Assembly (NCBI GenBank): GCA_009930175.1
Contig: RZYW01000011.1
Span: forward strand, 1 to 35,385
DNA from: Clostridia bacterium
Lineage (GTDB): Bacteria > Bacillota > Peptococcia > Peptococcales > SKKY01
DNA length: 35,385 bases
Direction of reading: 5' to 3'
Below the pieces are notes generated by a model. The model searched no databases, had not been told where the DNA came from, and worked only from the letters and a program-made list of their open reading frames with translations. A program made the translations under genes and the position numbers. Of this stretch, positions 8,263 to 16,830 are shown in pieces (the stretch's first letter is position 1; each line of letters begins with the position of its first letter).

Positions 8263-9029
8263 TGGAAAAAACTATTCTAAAAACCAAAGATCTTACAATG
8301 ATTTTTGGTGGCTTAACAGCAGTTTCCAAATTAAATCTTGATATAAAGGAAAATCAGATTTATGGTCTTATTGGACCAAATGGGGCTGGAAAAACAACAG
8401 CTTTTAATATGATCACTGGAGTGTATATGCCAACTGAAGGTGAAGTCGTTTTTGATGGTGTAGATATTTCTAAATATAAGCCTAATAAAATAACAAATCT
8501 TGGAGTTGCCAGAACATTTCAAAACATAAGATTATTCAGTACTATGACGGTAATTGAGAATGTTATGGTCGCAAGACATTTAAGAATGGGTGCGAATTTA
8601 CCCGAAGCAATTTTAAGACTTCCTTCATATAAAAAGAAACATCAGGAATCCTATGATGAAGCTATGGAACTTCTTAAGAAAGTTGATTTAGAAAAAGAAG
8701 CAGGGGAATTAGCAACATCTTTACCCTATGGCAAGCAGAGAAGACTTGAAATTGCCAGAGCTTTAGCAACAACACCAAAACTATTATTATTAGACGAACC
8801 GGCAGCTGGAATGAACCCTCAAGAATCAATTGAATTAATGAATTTTATTGCAAAAATCAGAGATCAATTTTCACTAACTATTTTAATGATAGAACACCAT
8901 ATGCAGGTAGTTATGGGAATTTGTGAAAAGATTACTGTTCTTGATTATGGACAAAGCATAGCCATTGGTAATCCAGAAGAAATCCAAAATAACCAAAGAG
9001 TTATTGAAGCATACTTGGGGGTAGAATAG
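8262..9029 (+). CDS. livG: Branched-chain amino-acid ABC transporter ATP-binding protein LivG
   Basis: The 255-residue ABC ATPase shows Walker A GPNGAGKTT (residues 38-46), the family-typical signature LPYGKQRRLEIARAL in place of LSGGQ, Walker B LLLLDEPAAGM and the H-loop MIEHHM. GVARTFQNIRLF is the LivG Q-loop region. It pairs with LivF to power uptake. Its start overlaps the livM stop by one base, and livF begins immediately after its stop. Confidence 0.92.
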   Translation: MEKTILKTKDLTMIFGGLTAVSKLNLDIKENQIYGLIGPNGAGKTTAFNMITGVYMPTEGEVVFDGVDISKYKPNKITNLGVARTFQNIRLFSTMTVIENVMVARHLRMGANLPEAILRLPSYKKKHQESYDEAMELLKKVDLEKEAGELATSLPYGKQRRLEIARALATTPKLLLLDEPAAGMNPQESIELMNFIAKIRDQFSLTILMIEHHMQVVMGICEKITVLDYGQSIAIGNPEEIQNNQRVIEAYLGVE

Positions 9030-9737
9030 ATGTTGCTAAAAATTGAAAATCTCAATGTACATTATGGAGGAATACATGCATTAAAGGGTATTAATCTTAA
9101 TGTAGAAAAAAATAAAATCATTACTCTTATAGGTGCCAATGGTGCTGGTAAAAGTTCTACACTAAGAGCGATTTCTGGCCTTGTTAAATCTAGTGGTGGA
9201 AGTATTATTTATAAAGGTGAAGATATTACAACTGTAAAAACTACTGAAAAAGTAAAAAAAGGCATTACTCTTGTTCCTGAGGGAAGAAGGGTTTTTGCTA
9301 ACCTGACTGTATATGAGAACCTGCTTTTAGGAGCATACTTAAGAAATGATAAAAAAGAAATTGAAAGTGATATTGAATATGTTTATTCTTTATTCCCAAG
9401 ACTGAAAGAAAGGGTATGGCAACATGCTGGTACACTTTCAGGGGGAGAACAGCAAATGCTGGCAATTGGAAGAGCATTAATGGCTCGTCCAGAGTTAATT
9501 ATGATGGATGAACCTTCATTAGGGTTAGCTCCTCTTGTTGTTAAGGATGTATTTAATATAATTCAGGAAATTCATAAACAAGGTATGACAATTTTATTAA
9601 TTGAACAAAATGCTAATGCAGCCCTTAATATTGCAGATTATGGTTATGTTCTTGAGACAGGGAAAATTGTTCTTGAAGGACCGGGAAAAGAACTTGCAGA
9701 AAATGAGGAAGTTAAGAAGGCCTACCTGGGCAGTTAA
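9030..9737 (+). CDS. livF: Branched-chain amino-acid ABC transporter ATP-binding protein LivF
   Basis: The 235-residue ABC ATPase has Walker A GANGAGKSS, the GITLVPEGRRVF segment characteristic of LivF, signature LSGGEQQMLAIGRAL, Walker B LIMMDEPSLGL and the H-loop LLIEQNA. It is the last gene of the transporter operon. No terminator directly follows its stop; the first good one is the hairpin at 9884-9921, beyond the sdh promoter. Confidence 0.92.
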   Translation: MLLKIENLNVHYGGIHALKGINLNVEKNKIITLIGANGAGKSSTLRAISGLVKSSGGSIIYKGEDITTVKTTEKVKKGITLVPEGRRVFANLTVYENLLLGAYLRNDKKEIESDIEYVYSLFPRLKERVWQHAGTLSGGEQQMLAIGRALMARPELIMMDEPSLGLAPLVVKDVFNIIQEIHKQGMTILLIEQNANAALNIADYGYVLETGKIVLEGPGKELAENEEVKKAYLGS

Positions 9738-9764
9738 ATTTTCAGAAAATTCTTCAAAAACCCC

Positions 9765-9793
9765 TTGATAAAAAAATTTTTATAGCATATTAT
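9765..9793 (+). promoter_or_regulatory. Sigma-A promoter for the sdh leader and operon
   Basis: TTGATA at 9765-9770, a spacer of exactly 17 bases, and TATTAT at 9788-9793 give one mismatch to consensus in each box. The predicted transcription start is near 9801, which would make a leader of about 165 bases before sdhC containing a small ORF and a terminator. Confidence 0.7.
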
Positions 9794-9824
9794 TAAGTTT
9801 AACAAGTATATGGGGGTGAAAAAT

Positions 9825-9896
9825 TTGATCATTACTCAGGGAAATTTTATTATTTTAGGAAAAAAACTAATATATGAAGCTTTAAGCAACTCTTGA
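9825..9896 (+). CDS. Putative 23-residue leader peptide upstream of sdhC
   Basis: A TTG at 9825 lies six bases behind a strong SD (GGGGGTG, 9812-9818) and opens MIITQGNFIILGKKLIYEALSNS, ending at a TGA at 9894-9896. It is absent from the ORF track because of its size. It begins about 24 bases after the predicted transcription start. Its last codons form the left arm of the terminator at 9884-9921, the geometry of a leader peptide that controls attenuation. There is no run of a single regulatory codon. It may be non-functional; only the SD/start pair and position support it. Confidence 0.45.
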   Translation: MIITQGNFIILGKKLIYEALSNS

Positions 9897-9921
9897 CATG
9901 AAATGGCAGGGTTGCTTTTTT
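9884..9921 (+). terminator. Terminator/attenuator in the sdh leader
   Basis: AAGCAACTCT (9884-9893) pairs with AGGGTTGCTT (9908-9917) over 10 bp with one G-U pair, then TTTT. It lies after the sdh promoter and 45 bases before sdhC. It could therefore be an attenuator for sdhCAB, the end of the upstream liv transcript, or both. Confidence 0.75.
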
Positions 9922-9966
9922 AGTTTGAACTTTTTTTAACAAAACAAAATTGAAAGAGGTGTAGAA

Positions 9967-10593
9967 ATGACGGTAAGTAAAAAACAATTTGCACTTAAAA
10001 AAATTCATTCCCTTTTAGGAATAATCCCTTTAGGAATATTCTTAGCCGAACACTTTATAGTTAATGCATCTGTTTTATTTGGCATTGATAAGTTTGAGGC
10101 AATCGTTCATATTCTTGAGAGTACACCATTTATTTGGGTTCTTGAGTGGGTAATTATTTTCATTCCTTTATTAATTCATGGTTTGCTTGGTGTATATTTT
10201 GCTTTGCAATCAAAAATGAACTTCCAAAATTATACAAACACCAGCAATATTTTCTTCTCAATTCAAAGATTTTCAGGTTTATACTTGTTTGTATTTCTTC
10301 TTTATCATATTTATTCTGTAAAAATTCACAGTATCCTTACAGGAGCAACTTTTACAGATATTATTCAGGCTCAGTTTGCTAATCCAATATTATTTTTCTT
10401 GTACTTCATTTTTGTTATTGCGGCATCATTCCACTTAATGAATGGACTTTATGGATTCGCTATTAACTGGGGTATTGCAAGAGGAGAGAGATTCCAAAAA
10501 ATTTGGCAGGGTATTACTTTTCTGCTTTTTGCAGGCTTTTCAGGATTTTGGTTTTTAGTAATGTTAGGATTTTTAGGAATCGTTCAGTTTTAA
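9967..10593 (+). CDS. sdhC: Succinate:quinone oxidoreductase cytochrome b subunit (B. subtilis type)
   Basis: This 208-residue, five-helix membrane protein anchors the complex and carries haem. Histidines at 14, 29, 71, 114 and 156 match the B. subtilis SdhC pattern (13, 28, 70, 113, 155) with a constant shift of one, including the four haem ligands, so a di-haem cytochrome b558 is expected. It passes electrons between the iron-sulfur subunit and menaquinone. The ATG follows GAAAGAGGTG. Order C-A-B and the single anchor subunit define a type B complex, which can work as succinate dehydrogenase or fumarate reductase. In an anaerobe, fumarate reduction is at least as likely. Confidence 0.9.
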   Translation: MTVSKKQFALKKIHSLLGIIPLGIFLAEHFIVNASVLFGIDKFEAIVHILESTPFIWVLEWVIIFIPLLIHGLLGVYFALQSKMNFQNYTNTSNIFFSIQRFSGLYLFVFLLYHIYSVKIHSILTGATFTDIIQAQFANPILFFLYFIFVIAASFHLMNGLYGFAINWGIARGERFQKIWQGITFLLFAGFSGFWFLVMLGFLGIVQF

Positions 10594-10618
10594 AAAATAT
10601 GGATAGGAGGAATATATA

Positions 10619-12421
10619 ATGGCGAATAAAGTTATAGTCATTGGTGGTGGTCTTGCAGGGCTTATGGCATCTATGAGAGCTGCAGAAGCTGGTATGCAGG
10701 TTCAGATATTTTCAGTAGTACCAGTTAAAAGATCCCATTCAGTGTGTGCCCAGGGTGGTATAAACGGAGCATTACATACAAAAGGTGATGGTGATACTCC
10801 AGCTCAGCATTTTTATGACACAATTTATGGTGGAGACTTTTTAGCTAACCAGACAGCAGCTAAAAATATGTGTGACAATGCACCAAGAATATTAGAGCTA
10901 TTTGACAGAATGGGAGTACCTTTTACAAGAACTCCAGAAGGTAATCTTGATTTCAGACATTTTGGTGGTCAAAAATTAGCAAGAACTGCATTTGCAGGAG
11001 CATCAACTGGTCAACAGCTTATGTATGCAATTGACGAGCAGGTTAGAAGACTTGAAGACCAAAAGAAAGTTGAAAAATTTGAGAACTGGGAATTTATTGG
11101 AACAATCATAGAAAATGATAAATGTGCAGGTATAGTTGCACAAAATATGTTTACTATGGAAATAAAAGCATTCCCGGCAGATGCTGTAATAATTGCTACA
11201 GGTGGTTTAGGAGTAATATACGGCAGAAGTACAAATTCTACTATTAATAATGGTAGTGCTGCAGGTATTGTTTACGCTCAGGGAGTAAAATATGCAAATG
11301 CGGAGTTTATTCAAATTCACCCAACTGCAATTCCAGGAGATGACAAAAACAGACTAATGTCAGAGTCAGCAAGAGGAGAAGGCGGAAGAATTTGGACATA
11401 TAAAGATGGTAAGCCTTGGTACTTCCTTGAAGAAATGTATCCTGCTTATGGTAACCTTGTTCCAAGAGATATTGCCACCAGAGCGATTTTCTCTGTTTGT
11501 ATAGATCAAAGATTAGGAATTAATGGAGAAAATCAGGTTTATCTTGATCTTACTCACATTGATGCTCATGAACTAGACAGAAAGCTTGGAGCAATACTTG
11601 AAATTTATGAACAATTTGTTGGTGATGATCCAAGAAAAGTTCCAATGAAAATATTCCCATCAGTGCATTACACAATGGGTGGCATCTGGAGTGATTACCA
11701 TACACATATGACTAACATTCCTGGACTTTTTGCTTGTGGCGAGTGTGAGTACTCTTACCATGGTGCAAACAGACTTGGAGCAAACTCATTACTGTCTGCA
11801 ATATATTCAGGGTCTGTTGCTGGTCCTTCAGCAGCAAATTATATTAAAGGCCTTGAAAAGTCTAATGAAGCTAGTTCTGATGTTCTGGCAGCAGAGGAGA
11901 AAAAATATCAAGCTGAATATGCTGAAATTCTTGCTATGAGAGGAACAGAAAATCCTTTTGTTCTTCATGATGAAATGGGCGTATTAATGACTGAAAACGT
12001 TACAGTTGTTAGAGAAAACCCAAGACTTGAAAAAACCCTTGATATTCTAAAAGAGTTTAAAGAAAGATATAAAAATATTAATTGCTCGGATCAAAGTGCC
12101 AACGGAAACCAAACTGCTCTTCATATTAGAAGACTTAAATATATGATGAATCTTGCAGAATTAATTACAGCAGGTGCACTTGCAAGAAATGAAAGTCGTG
12201 GTGCTCACTATAAACCAGAATTTCCACAGAGAAATGACGATGAATGGTTAAAGACTACGATTGGAACATATTCAGAGAATGGTCCAGTTTTATCTTATGA
12301 AGATGTAGACTTATCGCATATTAAACCTGTTAAGAGAGTTTATGATGTTGATAATGCCAGTGGCAAAGGAAAAGAACTGGCAGAGAAGGAAGCAGCTGCA
12401 GGTGAGGAGGATAAAAAATGA
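10619..12421 (+). CDS. sdhA: Succinate dehydrogenase/fumarate reductase flavoprotein subunit
   Basis: The 600-residue protein starts with the FAD-binding fingerprint VIVIGGGLAGLMA. It then has RSHSVCAQGGING, whose histidine 40 is the expected site of covalent FAD attachment. Active-site segments include QIHPTAIPG, SESARGEGGRIW, HYTMGGIW and HGANRLGANSLL. It interconverts succinate and fumarate on the cytoplasmic face. The SD AGGAGG precedes the ATG. The C-terminus ends in a charged Glu/Lys/Ala tail, and the stop overlaps sdhB by four bases (ATGA). Confidence 0.95.
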   Translation: MANKVIVIGGGLAGLMASMRAAEAGMQVQIFSVVPVKRSHSVCAQGGINGALHTKGDGDTPAQHFYDTIYGGDFLANQTAAKNMCDNAPRILELFDRMGVPFTRTPEGNLDFRHFGGQKLARTAFAGASTGQQLMYAIDEQVRRLEDQKKVEKFENWEFIGTIIENDKCAGIVAQNMFTMEIKAFPADAVIIATGGLGVIYGRSTNSTINNGSAAGIVYAQGVKYANAEFIQIHPTAIPGDDKNRLMSESARGEGGRIWTYKDGKPWYFLEEMYPAYGNLVPRDIATRAIFSVCIDQRLGINGENQVYLDLTHIDAHELDRKLGAILEIYEQFVGDDPRKVPMKIFPSVHYTMGGIWSDYHTHMTNIPGLFACGECEYSYHGANRLGANSLLSAIYSGSVAGPSAANYIKGLEKSNEASSDVLAAEEKKYQAEYAEILAMRGTENPFVLHDEMGVLMTENVTVVRENPRLEKTLDILKEFKERYKNINCSDQSANGNQTALHIRRLKYMMNLAELITAGALARNESRGAHYKPEFPQRNDDEWLKTTIGTYSENGPVLSYEDVDLSHIKPVKRVYDVDNASGKGKELAEKEAAAGEEDKK

Positions 12422-13161
12422 AAACAGTACGTTTAAAAATCAAAAGAAGAGAAAGTGAAAATGCTCCAAGCTACTGGGAAGAATTTGAAGTTCCTTACAG
12501 ACCTGCAATGAACGTTATAGCTTGCCTAATGGTTATTCAAAAAAATCCTGTTAATGCTCAGGGACAACCTACAACTCCAGTTGCTTTTGAAAGCAATTGT
12601 CTTGAAGAAGTTTGTGGTTCCTGTTCTATGGTAATAAACGGGAAAGCGAGACAGGCTTGCTCTGCTTTAATTGATAACCTTAAACAACCAATTACTCTTG
12701 AACCAATGGATAAATTTAAAGTAATCAGGGATCTATACATCGATCGTCAGGCATTTTTTGATGCACTTAGAAAAGTTAAAGCCTGGGTTGATATTGATGG
12801 CAGCCAGGAACTTGGACAAGGTCCAAGATATTCAAGACAAGTTCAGGAACTGCGTTATGATATCTCCAGATGTATGACTTGCGGAGTTTGTGGTCAGGTT
12901 TGTCCAAACTACAGCTCCAACACTAAATTTATTGGTCCTCATGTTGCTCCACAAGTAGTTAGCTTTAATCTTCATCCAAATGGTGCTTTTAACAAAGAAG
13001 AAAGACTTGAAGCATTAATGGATGAAGGGGGGATTTTTGAATGTGGTAACTCTCAAAACTGTGTTACTTCTTGCCCTAAAGAGATACCATTAAGACAATC
13101 CATAGCTCAGGTGAAATCAGAAGTTACCTGGTCAGGAATAAAATCATTATTCACTAAATAG
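12418..13161 (+). CDS. sdhB: Succinate dehydrogenase/fumarate reductase iron-sulfur subunit
   Basis: The 247-residue protein carries the three expected cluster motifs: a plant-type [2Fe-2S] site (CLEEVCGSCSM with RQAC), a [4Fe-4S] site CMTCGVCGQVCP, and the C-terminal CGNSQNCVTSCPKEIPL for the [3Fe-4S]/[4Fe-4S] site. It links FAD in SdhA to haem in SdhC. It is coupled to sdhA by an ATGA overlap. No terminator follows; the fumarase genes begin 66 bases later and may be co-transcribed. Confidence 0.94.
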   Translation: MKTVRLKIKRRESENAPSYWEEFEVPYRPAMNVIACLMVIQKNPVNAQGQPTTPVAFESNCLEEVCGSCSMVINGKARQACSALIDNLKQPITLEPMDKFKVIRDLYIDRQAFFDALRKVKAWVDIDGSQELGQGPRYSRQVQELRYDISRCMTCGVCGQVCPNYSSNTKFIGPHVAPQVVSFNLHPNGAFNKEERLEALMDEGGIFECGNSQNCVTSCPKEIPLRQSIAQVKSEVTWSGIKSLFTK

Positions 13162-13226
13162 AAATATGTGATAAAATTAGAATTGTGAATTATCAAAATA
13201 TTTAAAAAATAAGCGGGGGTGTTCAG

Positions 13227-14072
13227 ATGCGTGATGTAAATGTAAATTTAATTACTGAAAAAGTAAGAGAACTATGTATAACTTCTAATTGTGATTTGCC
13301 TAAAGACGTTGAGGACAAATTAAAGGAAGGGTATGAAAAAGAAGAATCTTCCTTTGGAAAATATTCAATGGAAAATGTTCTGGATAACGTTAAAATTGCC
13401 AGAGAAGAAAATGTTGCTATTTGTCAGGATACTGGCTTAGCAGTAATTTTTATGGAAATCGGTCAAGATGTTCATTTAGTTGGTGGAGATTTGGCAGCCG
13501 CTGTTGATGAAGGTGTAAGACAGGGTTTTAAAGATGGATATTTAAGAAATTCTGCTGTTGATGATCCAATTTTTGTTAGAAAAAATACAGGGGATAATAC
13601 TCCAGCTTTACTATATACAGAAATAGTACCAGGAGACAAAGTAAAAATTACTGTTGTACCAAAAGGTGGCGGGGCTGAAAACATGAGCCAGATGAAAATG
13701 TTAAAGCCAGCAGAAGGTGTTGAAGGAGTTAAAAAGTTTGTTGTTGAGTCTGTTATTAATGCTGGTGGTAACCCATGTCCACCAGTTGTTGTTGGTGTTG
13801 GTGTTGGAGGTACTATAGAAAAAACTGCAATGCTTGCGAAAAAGTCTCTCATGAGAGAAGCAGGAAAGCCAAACCCAAATCCATTATATGCAAAGTTAGA
13901 AGCAGAAATTTTAGAAGAAGTTAATAAGTCTGGTGTTGGACCACAAGGTTTAGGTGGAAGATTTACAGCTTTTGCTGTTCACATTGACTATTTCCCAGCT
14001 CATATAGCTTCAATGCCAGTTGTTGTAAACCTGAATTGTCATGCTGCAAGACATAAAGAAGCAATTATATAA
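13227..14072 (+). CDS. Class I fumarate hydratase, alpha subunit
   Basis: The 281-residue protein belongs to the iron-sulfur fumarase/tartrate dehydratase alpha family. Visible signatures are ICQDTGLAVIFMEIG, PKGGGAENMSQMKM and GGNPCPPVVVGVGVGG, with cysteines in ICQDTG, NPCPP and LNCHAARH as likely [4Fe-4S] ligands. It hydrates fumarate to malate together with the beta subunit. The ATG follows GGGGGTG. Class I enzymes are oxygen-sensitive, in keeping with an anaerobe. Tartrate dehydratase is the main alternative, but location between sdhCAB and malic enzyme favours fumarase. Confidence 0.88.
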   Translation: MRDVNVNLITEKVRELCITSNCDLPKDVEDKLKEGYEKEESSFGKYSMENVLDNVKIAREENVAICQDTGLAVIFMEIGQDVHLVGGDLAAAVDEGVRQGFKDGYLRNSAVDDPIFVRKNTGDNTPALLYTEIVPGDKVKITVVPKGGGAENMSQMKMLKPAEGVEGVKKFVVESVINAGGNPCPPVVVGVGVGGTIEKTAMLAKKSLMREAGKPNPNPLYAKLEAEILEEVNKSGVGPQGLGGRFTAFAVHIDYFPAHIASMPVVVNLNCHAARHKEAII

Positions 14073-14091
14073 TTGGAAAGGGTGTGTAATA

Positions 14092-14646
14092 ATGTCAAAT
14101 ATTAAAAAATTAACTACTCCATTAACTGAAGAACAAGTTGTTGGTTTAAAAGCTGGAGATCAGGTTACTATATCTGGAACTATTTATACTGGTCGTGATG
14201 CTGCACATAAAAACTTAATTAAAGCATTAAATGAAGGAACAGAGCTTCCCTTTGAACTAAAAGATCAAATTATATATTATGTAGGTCCATGTCCAGCAAA
14301 GCCAGGACAAGCAATGGGTTCTGCTGGTCCAACAACAAGTGGACGTATGGATTCTCTTACAGATGCTCTTTTAAGCAAAGGTTTAAGAGGTATGATTGGT
14401 AAAGGACCAAGAAATGCTGAAGTTATTGATTCAATGAAGAGAAATAAAGCAGTCTATTTTGCTGCAACGGGTGGAGCTGGAGCTTTAATTGCCAGAGCAA
14501 TAAAAAAAGCTGAAGTAGTTGCTTATCCTGAATTAGGGCCAGAAGCAATTCACAAGCTTGAAGTTGAAGATTTCCCTGCAGTTGTTGCAATTGATATCGA
14601 AGGTAATGATCAATATAAAATTGGTAAGGCTGAATATGCAATATAA
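14092..14646 (+). CDS. Class I fumarate hydratase, beta subunit
   Basis: The 184-residue product is the swivelling beta domain of the split class I fumarase. Motifs include GDQVTISGTIYTGRDAAHK, YYVGPCPAKPG, GSAGPTTSGRMD and ATGGAGALIARAIK. The ORF track starts at 14041 inside the alpha gene. The ATG at 14092, behind AAAGGGTG, gives the normal N-terminus and a 19-base gap from alpha. It completes the active site for fumarate/malate interconversion. Confidence 0.9.
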   Translation: MSNIKKLTTPLTEEQVVGLKAGDQVTISGTIYTGRDAAHKNLIKALNEGTELPFELKDQIIYYVGPCPAKPGQAMGSAGPTTSGRMDSLTDALLSKGLRGMIGKGPRNAEVIDSMKRNKAVYFAATGGAGALIARAIKKAEVVAYPELGPEAIHKLEVEDFPAVVAIDIEGNDQYKIGKAEYAI

Positions 14647-14691
14647 TTGCATGTAAATATAATATAATTATTTTGAGGAGGAAGTTTATCA

Positions 14692-15870
14692 ATGAATGTT
14701 AACGAAATGGCACTAAAGCTTCATCAGGACAATAAAGGAAAAATCAGCGTTGAATCAAAGGTTAAAATTAACACTAAAGAAGATTTATCCCTTGCTTACA
14801 CCCCAGGTGTAGCAGAACCTTGCAGAAAAATTGATGCAAATAAAGAAGATGTATACAAATATACTTCAAAAGGGAACCTGGTTGCTGTTGTTTCTGACGG
14901 ATCAGCAGTTCTTGGATTAGGCAATATTGGTCCAGAAGCTGCAATGCCTGTAATGGAAGGTAAAGCTATTCTTTTCAAAGAGTTTGCTGGTGTTGATGGT
15001 TTCCCAATATGCCTTGATACACAAGACACTGAAGAAATAATTAAAACAGTAAAATATCTTGCTCCAACTTTTGGAGGTATTAACTTAGAAGATATTTCTG
15101 CTCCAAGATGTTTTGAAATTGAAGAAAGACTTAAAAAAGAATTAGACATTCCTGTTTTCCACGATGACCAGCATGGTACAGCAGTTTGTGTATTGGCGGC
15201 AATTATCAATGCTTGTAAAGTAATTGGTAAAAATATGGAAGATTTATCATTAGTACTAAATGGTGTTGGTGCTGCAGGTACTGCTGTGGCAAACATTCTT
15301 TTAAATGCAGGTATTACAAAAATGTATCTTGTTGATAAAAATGGTATTTTAAATCCAGATATAAAAGAAACAATGTTACATTCTGAACATGAAATTATGG
15401 CTAAGAAAACAAACCCTGATAAGAGATCTGGTGATTTAGCTGAAGCTCTTAAAGGTGTTGATGCTTTCGTTGGAGTAAGTGCTCCAGGCCTTGTTACAGC
15501 AGATATGGTTAAAACAATGAATAAAGATGCTATAGTAATTGCTATGGCGAACCCAACTCCAGAAATTATGCCAGATGAGGCAAAAGCAGGTGGAGCAAGA
15601 GTAATTGGAACTGGACGTTCAGATTTCCCTAACCAGGTAAATAACGTTCTTGCATTCCCAGGAATTTTCAAAGGTGCTCTTGAAGTTCGTTCAAAAGATA
15701 TCACTGAAGAAATGAAAATTGCTGCTGCTTATGCAATCGCTGGTTACATTCCAGACGCAGAATTAAATGAAGAAAATATTATGCCTAAAGCTTTAGATAA
15801 AAATGTTGCTTCTGCAGTTGCAAAAGCAGTTGCTGATAAAGCAAGAGAACAAGGCGTAAACAGAGTATAA
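14692..15870 (+). CDS. NAD-type malic enzyme
   Basis: The 392-residue protein is a short bacterial malic enzyme that decarboxylates malate to pyruvate. It has SLAYTPGVAEPC, the substrate/metal region GSAVLGLGNIGPEAAMPVMEG, HDDQHGTAV and the nucleotide-binding glycine motif NGVGAAGTAVANIL. It lacks the phosphotransacetylase domain found on longer forms. A strong SD (GAGGAGG) precedes the ATG. It ends the C4 gene block and is followed by a clear terminator. NAD rather than NADP use is assumed from the family, not shown. Confidence 0.9.
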   Translation: MNVNEMALKLHQDNKGKISVESKVKINTKEDLSLAYTPGVAEPCRKIDANKEDVYKYTSKGNLVAVVSDGSAVLGLGNIGPEAAMPVMEGKAILFKEFAGVDGFPICLDTQDTEEIIKTVKYLAPTFGGINLEDISAPRCFEIEERLKKELDIPVFHDDQHGTAVCVLAAIINACKVIGKNMEDLSLVLNGVGAAGTAVANILLNAGITKMYLVDKNGILNPDIKETMLHSEHEIMAKKTNPDKRSGDLAEALKGVDAFVGVSAPGLVTADMVKTMNKDAIVIAMANPTPEIMPDEAKAGGARVIGTGRSDFPNQVNNVLAFPGIFKGALEVRSKDITEEMKIAAAYAIAGYIPDAELNEENIMPKALDKNVASAVAKAVADKAREQGVNRV

Positions 15871-15885
15871 AAATAATTTACTTTT

Positions 15886-15916
15886 AAGGAAGCGGTTATA
15901 TACTGCTTCCTTTTTT
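15886..15916 (+). terminator. Rho-independent terminator after malic enzyme
   Basis: AAGGAAGCGG (15886-15895) pairs with CTGCTTCCTT (15903-15912) with one G-U pair and a 7-base loop, and the T-tract runs to 15916. Confidence 0.9.
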
Positions 15917-15936
15917 GTGTACAAAAACGTATATAT

Positions 15937-15945
15937 TGATATAAT
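15937..15945 (+). promoter_or_regulatory. Extended -10 promoter for the receiver-CheX gene pair
   Basis: TGATATAAT at 15937-15945 is a perfect extended -10 element (TGn plus TATAAT). No good -35 box lies 17 bases upstream, as is usual for extended -10 promoters. The predicted start near 15952 lies 27 bases before the chosen ATG at 15979. Confidence 0.55.
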
Positions 15946-15978
15946 TAAATATATGAATATATGTGCGGGGGTGCTGAC

Positions 15979-16827
15979 ATGAAAGAACCAAGATTTATGA
16001 TTGTAGATGATTCACCTTTTTCAGTTACATTAATAGAAAAAATGCTTCAGGCAAACGGATACAATGTGGTTGCAAAGGCAACAAATAAAAATGATATGAT
16101 TAAAATGTTTACAGAAGAAAAACCGGATTTTGTTACAATGGACTTAACAATGCCGGAAATTAATGGCTTTGAAAGCATTAAATTATTAAGAACTATAGAT
16201 ACGAACTTTAAATCTGTAATGATTAGTTCCTTAAAAGATGATGAACTAACTGAAGAATCAAAAAAACTTAAAATAAACGGGTATATTCAAAAGCCTGTTA
16301 AAGAAGATGAGTTAATTAATACTATTAAAAGTATAATTAACTATGATAAAAATTATTATGAGCTTCTTGATGAGCATCAAGCTGTATTCAAAGAATCATT
16401 TGCAGATGCTGTAAACAGTATGACAAGAACTACTGTTTCTTTTAAAGAAAAAAATGCGGAAGAAGTTAAATTTTCAATGGGATTTGCTGTTGCAATAGGA
16501 ATTATTGGAACATTCCCAGGAAGATTTTTTCTCGATATGAGTAATGAAACATTAACAGCATTTACAAAAAGTATAACTGGACAGGAAAGTGAAGATTCTG
16601 AGGAAAAAGCACACTTTATTTCTGAATTTGCGAATATTGTTGTTGGCAATGCATGTTCACTCCTTAATCTAACAGATAAAAATTATAAGTTCCGCTTATC
16701 TTCTCCTACAGTTTTTTATGGAGAAGAACTTACGGTTTCTACAGCTAATTTAAAGACATTTATGATTGTTGCAAAAACTGAATTTGGAGAAATTATAATT
16801 GGCACAAGTTTTTCGAGGGGGGAATAG
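15979..16827 (+). CDS. Response-regulator receiver fused to a CheC/CheX-type phosphatase domain
   Basis: Residues 1 to about 120 form a CheY-like receiver: acidic pair D10-D11, phospho-acceptor D55 in TMDLTMP, and the conserved lysine in IQKPVKED. The C-terminal part of about 150 residues resembles CheX, with the catalytic ExxN pattern in SEFANIVVGN followed by the distant proline. CheX-type proteins dephosphorylate phospho-receivers, so this protein may act on itself or on another regulator. The ORF track begins at 15961; the ATG at 15979 is spaced correctly behind CGGGGGTG. A CheX-like gene follows after 3 bases. Confidence 0.8.
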   Translation: MKEPRFMIVDDSPFSVTLIEKMLQANGYNVVAKATNKNDMIKMFTEEKPDFVTMDLTMPEINGFESIKLLRTIDTNFKSVMISSLKDDELTEESKKLKINGYIQKPVKEDELINTIKSIINYDKNYYELLDEHQAVFKESFADAVNSMTRTTVSFKEKNAEEVKFSMGFAVAIGIIGTFPGRFFLDMSNETLTAFTKSITGQESEDSEEKAHFISEFANIVVGNACSLLNLTDKNYKFRLSSPTVFYGEELTVSTANLKTFMIVAKTEFGEIIIGTSFSRGE

Positions 16828-16830
16828 AAT

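Noticed and set aside
9737-9751. AATTTTC-A-GAAAATT after livF as a terminator
   Set aside because: A one-base loop cannot form and there are no GC pairs beyond one. It looks like chance AT-rich symmetry.
13472-13852. 126-codon antisense ORF opposite the fumarase alpha gene
   Set aside because: Pro/Thr-rich shadow of a conserved sense gene, with no SD or recognisable motif.
14796-15704. 302-codon antisense ORF opposite malic enzyme
   Set aside because: Low-complexity Ser/Pro/Ile/Thr-rich translation typical of a shadow frame. The sense frame is an unmistakable malic enzyme.
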